Source: JAMCZZ01 sp964363695 (GTDB taxonomy: Bacteria; Patescibacteriota; UBA1384; XYA2-FULL-43-10; 1-14-0-10-43-13). Taken from it: a stretch of 28,274 bases of DNA. The first letter of the stretch is position 1; each line of letters starts with the position of its first letter. The notes beneath the pieces are model-generated. The model was not told where the DNA came from, searched no databases, and saw nothing but the letters and a program-made list of their open reading frames with translations. Where the stretch lies: positions 1-28,274 of the forward strand of contig CAYIJI010000007.1 in NCBI GenBank assembly GCA_964363695.1. The letters are read 5' to 3'. Positions 15,195 through 21,299 of this stretch are shown here, in pieces. The position numbers were made by a program, and so were the translations under genes.

Positions 15195-16208
15195 ATGTTT
15201 CAAAAATATCCAAAGGTTTGTTCTCTCTACTGCACTTCCTGTTGTGACAACGGTTGCAAACACTGTTTGGTTCGTTCTCCTTATCCTGGCGATGCTGATT
15301 TTGATAAAACACTAAAAAACCTAACAGAGTTTAAACAATTAGGAGGAGTGTATGTTGACCTTACGGGAGGCAACCCGTTACTAGTTCCGTGGTTGCCCGA
15401 AATTCTGTCAGAGTGCAAAAAGCTAAAGTTATATACTTCACTTACCATAAGCGGGCCTAGAATAGTTACCGCAAGTCCGGAAGTTTTTCAAATGCCTTCA
15501 CTTTTACGTTTTTCAATTGATGGGGATGAGGACTTTCACAATGCAAACAGGGGAAAGGGTTATTTTGATTATGTCCGAGAGGGCCTAAAAATCGCTGGTA
15601 AATTAAGAAATAGTAAAAATACTCAATTAATTTTTACAATTGTTCCTGGAGAAAAAGGAAATATCGATCGAGAGCAGTTTGCATCAGTTCTTCAACTGGC
15701 AAGAGAAAACCAAGTTTTGGTGAATGTTAATCCTTTGTTTAACATAAAAAAGATGTCCAAGACAGAGCTTAGCGATCTTAGGTGGTTTGCTAAACAAGCT
15801 GATGTGCAGATGAGTCGCGGCAAGTTAAGATTTGTATTGCGTGGCGGTAACAACCATTGCAATGCGACCTGCAAGGCGATCAGCAGTGTAGCCACTATTT
15901 CATCGGATAATAATCTTGTTTTGCCATGCTACCATAATCCTCAGGCGAAAATATCATTAGATGATGGTTTGAAAAAAGCATTAGATTCAGAGAAAAGGTT
16001 GAGCCTTCTAGAAAAGGAGGGCAGCTTAGAGTTTTGCCATGGATGCAGTATTTGGTGCTATGTAGTGCCGAGCTTTATTTATCATGTGCTAGACAGAGTA
16101 GTTGTTTGGGAGCACGCACTTTCAGGATTCCAAGCAGTGCGGGATTCTGCTTTAAAAGCTGCTGGCAAATGTCATCTTGGTTTACCTTATCCTTATTTTG
16201 AATATTAA
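15195..16208 (+). CDS. Radical SAM protein with SPASM-like C-terminal cysteines
   Basis: A 337-aa protein from ATG 15195 (a TTG at 15168 would add nine residues). Near the N-terminus the [4Fe-4S] motif is CDNGCKHC (C17, C21, C24; CX3CX2C), followed by the radical SAM segment VYVDLTGGNPLL. The C-terminal third has further cysteines (CNATC, LPCYHN, FCHGCSIWC), as in SPASM/twitch domains that hold auxiliary clusters. These enzymes modify peptides or cofactors by radical chemistry. No precursor peptide is evident nearby, so the substrate is unknown. A metallo-beta-lactamase-fold gene follows after 10 bp and is probably part of the same pathway. No Shine-Dalgarno is visible. Confidence 0.85.
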   Translation: MFQKYPKVCSLYCTSCCDNGCKHCLVRSPYPGDADFDKTLKNLTEFKQLGGVYVDLTGGNPLLVPWLPEILSECKKLKLYTSLTISGPRIVTASPEVFQMPSLLRFSIDGDEDFHNANRGKGYFDYVREGLKIAGKLRNSKNTQLIFTIVPGEKGNIDREQFASVLQLARENQVLVNVNPLFNIKKMSKTELSDLRWFAKQADVQMSRGKLRFVLRGGNNHCNATCKAISSVATISSDNNLVLPCYHNPQAKISLDDGLKKALDSEKRLSLLEKEGSLEFCHGCSIWCYVVPSFIYHVLDRVVVWEHALSGFQAVRDSALKAAGKCHLGLPYPYFEY

Positions 16209-16218
16209 AAATTAATTT

Positions 16219-16770
16219 ATGACTAAAGCAAAAGTAAAAATTTTAGTGGAAGGTTATGCTTCGGCTGATTCGGGAGGGCATTCTTGTTCTACAATCAGTT
16301 TAGTGCGGGACGAAGGATTGAATATTATTATCGACCCAGGAACTTTGCCTGAGCAAAAGATATTGATTGATAAGTTGAATGAAGAAGGCTTATCGCCAAG
16401 CGATATTAATGTTGTTTATATCACACATTCTCATATGGATCATTACAGAAACATCGGGATGTTTCCTAAAGCAAAAACACTTGATTATTGGGGCTGGTGG
16501 GAGAGTGATGTTTTCAGCGATTATGAAAATAGTGTTACGAAAAATATTAAATTAATAAAAACTCCAGGCCATAGCTACGACGGAACAACAATGCTTGTAA
16601 CAACAGAAGAAGGGACAGTCGCAATCTGCGGAGATGTATTTTGGAAAGAAAATTTTCCAGAAAGAGACCCATTTGCAAGCAATAGCGGTCTTTTAAAACA
16701 AAGTCGATCAGAAGTATTAAAACTTGCTGACTTTATAATCCCCGGGCATGGGAAGATGTTTCATTCATAG
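16219..16770 (+). CDS. Metallo-beta-lactamase-fold hydrolase (MBLAC1-like)
   Basis: A 183-aa metallohydrolase. The metal motif H70-S-H72-M-D74-H75, then TPGHS, CGDVFW and the final IPGHGKMF supply the expected His/Asp ligands of a dinuclear site. The N-terminal pattern (STISLVRDEGLNIIIDPG, then GLSPSDINVVYITHSHMDH) recalls the MBLAC1 branch of ribonuclease or thioester-type hydrolases. The exact substrate is not deducible. It is the second gene of the radical SAM operon, 10 bp downstream. A large hairpin about 170 bp further on could terminate the transcript, beyond an inserted palindromic element. Confidence 0.85.
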   Translation: MTKAKVKILVEGYASADSGGHSCSTISLVRDEGLNIIIDPGTLPEQKILIDKLNEEGLSPSDINVVYITHSHMDHYRNIGMFPKAKTLDYWGWWESDVFSDYENSVTKNIKLIKTPGHSYDGTTMLVTTEEGTVAICGDVFWKENFPERDPFASNSGLLKQSRSEVLKLADFIIPGHGKMFHS

Positions 16771-16786
16771 TTAAATACCTGTAAAA

Positions 16787-16910
16787 GTAACTGCTCACTG
16801 TCATTCCAGCCTTGAGCTGGAATCCAGAAATTATACATACAATATGGCTCTCTGGATCCCAGTTCTCAAGCTTACAGACTGGGATGACAACAGGGACAGT
16901 GAGCAGTTTC
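16787..16910. mobile_element. Palindromic MITE-like element 2
   Basis: 16-bp terminal inverted repeats with one mismatch (GTAACTGCTCACTGTC at 16787-16802, with its complement at 16895-16910). The flanks CTGTAAaa (16779-16786) and CTGTAAgg (16911-16918) match at 6 of 8 positions, as an aged 8-bp target duplication would. It carries the 23-bp core shared with elements 1 and 3 (here 16867-16889, inverted) and the TCATTCCAG / CTGGAATCC hairpin motif. No coding capacity. Confidence 0.75.
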
Positions 16911-16940
16911 CTGTAAGGAAGTTTGCAAAAAGTCTGATTC

Positions 16941-16986
16941 AAAAACGTATAAAAAATCTACGACCGTAGAAAAAATATACGTTTTT
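16941..16986 (+). terminator. Long hairpin with symmetric A5/A5 internal loop, terminator-like
   Basis: AAAAACGTATA pairs with TATACGTTTTT (11 bp). An inner TCTACG/CGTAGA stem is separated from it by five A on each side. The 3' arm ends in T5 followed by more T-rich sequence. It would terminate the radical SAM/MBL transcript. Confidence 0.6.
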
Positions 16987-17042
16987 AATATTATTATTTT
17001 TTTAAAATCTGGCTACAAAAAGGAAAAAGGCCCTTTGGCTAC

Positions 17043-17091
17043 AAAAAGCCCCGGCGCGGTGTACTACTTTCGTAATACTTTGCGTCGGGGC
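17043..17091 (-). terminator. Intrinsic terminator of the caspase-like operon
   Basis: Read on the minus strand, GCCCCG-a-CGC pairs with GCG-c-CGGGGC and runs directly into T5 (17043-17047), 24 bp after the stop of the 157-aa gene. TGGCTACAAAAAG occurs twice (17010-17022 and 17036-17048), once overlapping this T tract. Confidence 0.75.
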
Positions 17092-17115
17092 GGCAATTGG
17101 ACAATAGTCAGAAGG

Positions 17116-17589
17116 CTATTGAAGCGGAACCTTGAAGACCTGACTCACTTCGTTGAAAGCGCCAGCGAACGTAACGCTGAAGGCAATCTCAACGTTATCG
17201 GCGCCGAAGCCAATCCAGTCAGTACTTCTTCCGTCGGATCCTGTAACTTGAACGGAAAAAGGCTTGTTCTTAGTGGGCTCTTCAAGCCGAGGCGACCTCG
17301 GCTTTATTGCCTTCTGGAGCCCCTCAAGAAAGAGTCGACATAGCCGCTTGTCAGTAACGACCATGTAGTCATTCTTCTCATCGAAGTGCCACCTAGGATC
17401 TTCGGCCCCCTTCATTCGAAGGATTCCTCTGATCCTGACTTCCTTTGCACTCCAACCAGCAACCTGTTTCCGAATATTCTGGTCAGGTACGACGGATGGT
17501 TCTTCAGCCCTTTTTAGAACAGCATACCAAGTCAGGTTGGTAGCTAGAAGTAAGGCTGCAGCGATAACTATTACTATGAGCTTCTTCAT
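17116..17589 (-). CDS. Membrane-anchored hypothetical protein, partner of the caspase-like protein
   Basis: A 157-aa protein of no recognised family. MKKLIVIVIAAALLLATNLTWYAVL is rendered here only as its first half, MKKLIVIVIAAALLLA, a strong N-terminal membrane helix or signal anchor at residues 2-24. The remaining about 130 residues are exported and contain a mixed alpha/beta-looking region ending in IEIAFSVTF-like strands (here VEIAFSVTFAGAFNEV). The ATG at 17589 is chosen over upstream codons because GGAGGTGG lies 5 nt before it. That ribosome-binding site directly follows the upstream gene's TAG stop (17600-17602), so translation is probably coupled. G+C is high, as in the upstream gene. 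It may be an anchor, inhibitor or substrate of the caspase-like protein. Confidence 0.8.
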   Translation of the reverse strand: MKKLIVIVIAAALLLATNLTWYAVLKRAEEPSVVPDQNIRKQVAGWSAKEVRIRGILRMKGAEDPRWHFDEKNDYMVVTDKRLCRLFLEGLQKAIKPRSPRLEEPTKNKPFSVQVTGSDGRSTDWIGFGADNVEIAFSVTFAGAFNEVSQVFKVPLQ

Positions 17590-17599
17590 GATCCACCTC

Positions 17600-20284
17600 C
17601 TAGTAAACCCAGAACTGCAGCATTGCGTAGCCGTCGTTATTGCCCCACAAGCTGCTGCCGAATGAGCGAAGTTTCTGGTGAATGTTCCACCATTCACCAG
17701 GCACGTTGGCTTGATTGAGTAGAAGCGGACATCCTGGCGGATATCTGCCGATAACTCGTCTCAATTCCCAACCAGTAGTTGAACCCCACATTCCAAATAT
17801 ACCAAGGGGTGTATTCACAGACGAAACGAAGTCTACCCAAGACATTGCACCACTGCTCGTCGTGTACCAGCCAAGATAGACGGCTTCTTCGAATTCGTCG
17901 TAATAGGTACCGAGCGCCTCGGCGAAGTCATTTTTGGCAGTATCACTTACCTGAGGTGCGGTAGCTGTTGGATTCGACAAATAACCTCCAACCTTGCCGC
18001 TATGACACGAATCATTGAACCAGAATCTCATCCGGTTCGAATACTGCAAACCCCAGCTATCAACACCCATGCAGTCTATTGCGCCGGGTATCGTCCATGA
18101 AGTAACAAGAGTACTCCGCCTATACTTTGAACGCGGCAAAGCAATAAACGTTTGCTGCTTGCCAGTTGCTGGATTTGCAGTTGTCATTCCATGACAAAAT
18201 GCGTAAACCATTTGGCAAACACCGTTTGTAGTAATACTGGTAACGCGATCCCAGTTGGCCTGAGTTGGCGAAAGTCGCTTTGCAGGCCAACCCATATCTC
18301 GGGCTTTCCTGTAAAGAGTATATGTTGCCACCGGCCATAGATTCATTGCCGGGTCATCTCTCCATTTGGCAGTGTTAGGTCTTCCAGCAAGACAGAGGAC
18401 CTTGACCGCACTGTCCGGGATGACTCGCACACCGATCCATTTTCGGACAGTTTTTCCTGCCGATTGTATTTCGACTACACCAACATCTGGCTGATCTTGG
18501 TCTGCCTGTGTCGGATAGACCCTACCATCCCAAACACAATTTATACTGCTTCCAGTACCTTCTGCTAGTAATCTTTCTCCAACATAAGGATCAGAAAGGC
18601 CGGGATTAAAGTCCTTGACCACTACTTTCCAACTGCTTGACTGTTGCAGATTGGCAGAAATAGTCATGGTTCCCCCATTGATCAGATCAACTTCACCATC
18701 CAACTCCACATTAGTGAATGTTGTGTTAACGGAATTGATTGTGTTGTTTGAGACGAAGGTGAGAACTGAACTTTTGAGGGAATTACCATTTTTGTCCTCT
18801 ATGACACACCATATTTGATGTGGCCCATCAGATAGATCACTTGTATCGACATCGGTATCGAATACCAAGTAGTAAGGATCATCAGTTTCTGGCTGTGATA
18901 TGTCTTGGTCGATGATTTGACCATCAACATACACAGTACAAAATCTGAGCTGATCGACGATTGTCTCGGTGCTGCCATTGATAATAGTCATATCGTGGCA
19001 GTACCAAGTAATTGGGATTACACCAGATAGAGTTTCTCCTGTGAGCCTTTCTGGTTCAGCCGGCCAAATTAAGGGATCATTGTCTCCAACGTAGAAGAGG
19101 TTATATGCTCCCTTATTCCCACTAGAATTAACCACCAACCTAGCAGCTTCATGTACTGAACTAGCTTGGACGACGATCTTGACGATGCCGCTGCTGTTCG
19201 TACGAATTGGGGCTGGTGTAACTATCTGCCCCTTGTCGAGTTGAACATTGAGCAGCTCATTGCCATATCCACGGCCCTCCTTGTCATGTACGGCGATAGT
19301 TATCTCAACCGTAGTTGTACCATCGGCAGGAAGTATATTGTAATCACTTCCTATACTGATAAGCTTAGCCGGTGACAGAGGTGCAAGCGTAAAGTCTACA
19401 GAGCTCTGAGGGAAGTTGACCAATTTGGTTTGGGTTTTGTATCCAAACAGTTTGGCGCCAACAGCATATCTCCCCTTTGGCAATTGAAGCGTGAAGGTGC
19501 CGACGCCACTGTAATTTAAGGTTGCCGAAGCAGATCCTGCATTAGTGACGACTTGCACTGTTTTACCGGCGGCACTTACGTCAGCAGTTACCATGCCGGT
19601 GAGTGTAAACGTTTCTGGTCCTCTGACCTCGCTTGATTGAGACGCAGAAGGATAGAAACACGGCACAACAGCACCATAATAATTGTACAGAGAAGCAACA
19701 CCCAAGATAGCGGCTTGTTGGTCTTGCCCGAAGGGGCAATAACCCCAAACCTTAATACCTTTTGTTGAATAACCATCGACAGTTAAGTCGTTGGGCAATC
19801 CGGTGCCGTCATCCATGTACCATGAGCTATCATATGGACTAGCTGCGTTAGTGACTTTGCCCCAAATCCGAGTATAACTCCCCTGAGGTGACAGACCTTC
19901 TTGGAAGATGGCCTTTTGAGGCATACCTAATGATCTGGACAACGGATAGCCAGACTCAATCGTGACTATCTCTGTGTTAGGGATGACAAGGACTGGTTCT
20001 CCTGTGCTAGGGAACTTGCTTATAAATCCTTGTCCGCCAATACAGTCGCCTTCGTTGAATGGCTGGCCAGCTTCGGACCAGATGGCGATGCCAAATGCTC
20101 GATCGGGGTGCTGGGCATAGACGACGGGGTTGTAGTTCGCATCATAAGTCGATACTGTTACAACAGCCCCATTCATCTCGGCTGGAGCACCAGCAGGAAG
20201 TTGCCTCAAGTTTGCGTCTGCACATGTGCAGAGCATGAGGGCAAGCAATGCGATAGCGATTCCAAACAGTTTTGTGACTTTCAT
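17600..20284 (-). CDS. Secreted multidomain protein with C-terminal caspase-like peptidase domain
   Basis: An 894-aa protein with a signal peptide (residues 1-24, ending CTCADA). Two OB-like segments follow (about 35-115 and 140-210; for example GAVVTVSTYDANYNPVVYA and GSYTRIWGKVTNAASPYDSS). Then come a carboxypeptidase-regulatory-like domain (about 225-300), a Big_1-type Ig domain (about 305-400) and another Ig-like region (about 410-520). The C-terminal 250 residues have the two hallmarks of the caspase/metacaspase fold: YAFCHG with H698, and NDSCHSG with C760. DSCHSG is the metacaspase form of the Cys motif. GGAGG lies 10 nt before the ATG. The long leader carries a c-di-GMP riboswitch. 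Composition differs from the neighbours, suggesting acquisition. The peptidase activity and the inner domain limits are inferred from motifs. Confidence 0.82.
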   Translation of the reverse strand: MKVTKLFGIAIALLALMLCTCADANLRQLPAGAPAEMNGAVVTVSTYDANYNPVVYAQHPDRAFGIAIWSEAGQPFNEGDCIGGQGFISKFPSTGEPVLVIPNTEIVTIESGYPLSRSLGMPQKAIFQEGLSPQGSYTRIWGKVTNAASPYDSSWYMDDGTGLPNDLTVDGYSTKGIKVWGYCPFGQDQQAAILGVASLYNYYGAVVPCFYPSASQSSEVRGPETFTLTGMVTADVSAAGKTVQVVTNAGSASATLNYSGVGTFTLQLPKGRYAVGAKLFGYKTQTKLVNFPQSSVDFTLAPLSPAKLISIGSDYNILPADGTTTVEITIAVHDKEGRGYGNELLNVQLDKGQIVTPAPIRTNSSGIVKIVVQASSVHEAARLVVNSSGNKGAYNLFYVGDNDPLIWPAEPERLTGETLSGVIPITWYCHDMTIINGSTETIVDQLRFCTVYVDGQIIDQDISQPETDDPYYLVFDTDVDTSDLSDGPHQIWCVIEDKNGNSLKSSVLTFVSNNTINSVNTTFTNVELDGEVDLINGGTMTISANLQQSSSWKVVVKDFNPGLSDPYVGERLLAEGTGSSINCVWDGRVYPTQADQDQPDVGVVEIQSAGKTVRKWIGVRVIPDSAVKVLCLAGRPNTAKWRDDPAMNLWPVATYTLYRKARDMGWPAKRLSPTQANWDRVTSITTNGVCQMVYAFCHGMTTANPATGKQQTFIALPRSKYRRSTLVTSWTIPGAIDCMGVDSWGLQYSNRMRFWFNDSCHSGKVGGYLSNPTATAPQVSDTAKNDFAEALGTYYDEFEEAVYLGWYTTSSGAMSWVDFVSSVNTPLGIFGMWGSTTGWELRRVIGRYPPGCPLLLNQANVPGEWWNIHQKLRSFGSSLWGNNDGYAMLQFWVY

Positions 20285-20411
20285 TTTGTGTTAACCTCCG
20301 TAGATTCTTCATTTCTGATTCTGTTCCCTCTAGGCCATCATCCATGATCTGATCCCAGAGTTTACTACAAAATATTCAGTCGATTTTGTAACCTCCAATT
20401 GTCAAGGTGCT

Positions 20412-20429
20412 CCTGCGACAAGTCGCAGG
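20412..20429 (-). repeat. Leader hairpin between riboswitch terminator and start codon
   Basis: CCTGCGAC pairs perfectly with GTCGCAGG across a 2-base centre. It lies just past the riboswitch terminator in the leader of the caspase-like gene. It could stabilise the processed mRNA 5' end; no T tract follows. Confidence 0.45.
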
Positions 20430-20446
20430 TATGTAATAAAACCGAT

Positions 20447-20476
20447 AAAAAAACCGAAGTTTTAAAGGCTTCGGTT
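20447..20476 (-). terminator. Riboswitch-controlled intrinsic terminator
   Basis: On the minus strand AACCGAAG pairs with CTTCGGTT over a 9-nt loop, followed by seven T (20447-20453). The 5' arm (20469-20476) is also the 3' strand of the adjacent aptamer, so the terminator and the folded aptamer exclude each other. Confidence 0.85.
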
Positions 20477-20556
20477 GCCCAGCCACCATATCAGGCGGGT
20501 GCCGAGACGTAGGTCTGTGGTTTTGCGTCCCCCGATTTATCGGGGTTTGCCTTTAT
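20462..20556 (-). promoter_or_regulatory. Cyclic di-GMP-I (GEMM) riboswitch aptamer
   Basis: The minus-strand RNA shows the GEMM-I core in order: closing stem AAAGGC / GCCUUU, then GGCAAACC, a hairpin CCCCGA-UAAA-UCGGGG, then GGGACGCAAAACC, a variable P3 arm ACAGACCU to GGUGG, and CUGGGCAACCGAAG. These line up with the Vibrio cholerae Vc2 RNA (GGGCAAACC ... GGGACGCAAAGCC ... GGGGUUACCG). The base at the position equivalent to Vc2 G20 is G, favouring c-di-GMP over 3',3'-cGAMP. The 3' strand is shared with a terminator, so ligand binding should turn expression on. It begins about 10 nt after the predicted transcription start. Confidence 0.87.
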
Positions 20557-20572
20557 CGATTTTAGTACTTGC

Positions 20573-20601
20573 ATACTACATAATATTTGCCAATTTGTCA
20601 A
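20573..20601 (-). promoter_or_regulatory. Promoter of the riboswitch/caspase-like operon
   Basis: Consensus TTGACA (20596-20601) and TAGTAT (20573-20578) with an exact 17-bp spacer on the minus strand. The predicted start near 20566 precedes the aptamer by about 10 nt. Confidence 0.85.
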
Positions 20602-20615
20602 TACTGTTGCGTGTA

Positions 20616-20639
20616 ACTGAGAACCATACTGAGAACCAT
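20616..20639. repeat. Two tandem 12-bp repeats just upstream of the -35 box
   Basis: ACTGAGAACCAT occurs twice in perfect tandem (20616-20627 and 20628-20639). The repeats end 14 bp upstream of the -35 box on the minus strand, where an activator would bind. They also lie between the operon promoter and the stop of the 58-aa gene. Confidence 0.6.
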
Positions 20640-20653
20640 CTCCTAAAACTAAG

Positions 20654-20830
20654 TTAGTATAAACCGGTTGATTGAGTTGTGGTGGAGCCGGAATCGTCCG
20701 TCTTATTGTTTTTAACTTCTTTATAAACCAGATATATTGCCGCGTATAGGATTATTGCGATAATGATATATATGCCGATCCACTTCCATATTGATTTCTT
20801 GCCGTATTTTGGGTCTGCGCCATAGTCCAT
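20654..20830 (-). CDS. 58-aa membrane protein
   Basis: An open frame of 58 codons with a textbook ribosome-binding site (GAGGAGGAATT) immediately before ATG. The polar N-terminus (MDYGADPKYGKKSIWKW) leads into one strongly hydrophobic helix (residues about 17-36), then KEVKNNKTDD and a Ser/Thr-rich tail. No family is recognised. It is transcribed on the minus strand from an extended -10 and diverges from the cysteine-module operon. Its A+T-rich codon use is like the main genome, so it lies outside the foreign-looking cassette that begins just downstream. Confidence 0.75.
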   Translation of the reverse strand: MDYGADPKYGKKSIWKWIGIYIIIAIILYAAIYLVYKEVKNNKTDDSGSTTTQSTGLY

Positions 20831-20872
20831 AATTCCTCCTCATTCTTTGTTATTAAAAGTTTTTCCATATAT

Positions 20873-20881
20873 ATTATAGCA
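20873..20881 (-). promoter_or_regulatory. Extended -10 promoter of the 58-aa gene
   Basis: TGC-TATAAT on the minus strand, about 45 bp before the ATG. No -35 at the right distance, which an extended -10 can tolerate. Confidence 0.5.
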
Positions 20882-20910
20882 CATAAAACAAGGGCTTTTT
20901 TTAGATTAAT

Positions 20911-20940
20911 TTGTTTTAATAGACAGAAATATGGTAAAAT
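20911..20940 (+). promoter_or_regulatory. Promoter of the cysteine-module operon
   Basis: TTGTTT (20911-20916) and TAAAAT (20935-20940) with an 18-bp spacer. The start would be about 95 nt before the 83-aa gene. Confidence 0.5.
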
Positions 20941-21039
20941 GGTAGGGGATAATACATAGGAGCGGTCTGTAGCGAAGAAATTTGTTTTGTAAGATTAGCA
21001 GTCTTGTGATTAAAAAATATTAAATAAAGGAGGAAAAAA

Positions 21040-21291
21040 ATGTCAAAAATTTTAGGGATCATTGTTATCGTTTTATCGCTGGTCGCAGGGTTTGGGGGCG
21101 GATGGGTTTATGAGTTAACTTTAGGGAAGAATGCTTCTACGACAGCTACTAATACAGCCGCAACGGAAAAAACTTTAACTGAGTGCCTAACAGAAGTTTG
21201 GGGAGCTGATAAATATGCCGCTATCAGCGCTAATTCAAGTTTGGCGACGACAGAAGATAACTTAGCTTCATTAAAATGCTATAAGGACTAG
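21040..21291 (+). CDS. Small exported protein with a single two-cysteine module
   Basis: An 83-aa protein with an N-terminal hydrophobic helix (ILGIIVIVLSLVAGFGGGW), acting as anchor or uncleaved signal, then a Thr/Ala-rich linker and one module, ECLTEVWG...SLKCYKD. The two cysteines are about 35 residues apart. The same C-[LI]-x3-[LIW]-G ... C-[FY] pattern is repeated eight times in the next gene. The ribosome-binding site AAAGGAGGA is strong. The stop overlaps the ribosome-binding site of the next gene, so the two are a coupled operon. The family is not recognised. Confidence 0.8.
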   Translation: MSKILGIIVIVLSLVAGFGGGWVYELTLGKNASTTATNTAATEKTLTECLTEVWGADKYAAISANSSLATTEDNLASLKCYKD

Positions 21292-21299
21292 GAGGCAGG

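Noticed and set aside
17590..17697. Longer start for the 157-aa protein
   Set aside because: It would overlap the end of the caspase-like gene with non-signal sequence; ATG 17589 has a strong ribosome-binding site and starts a clear membrane helix.
20142..20345. Upstream ORF in the leader of the caspase-like gene (starts at 20345, minus)
   Set aside because: No ribosome-binding site, it runs far into the main gene in another frame, and shows no protein-like character.
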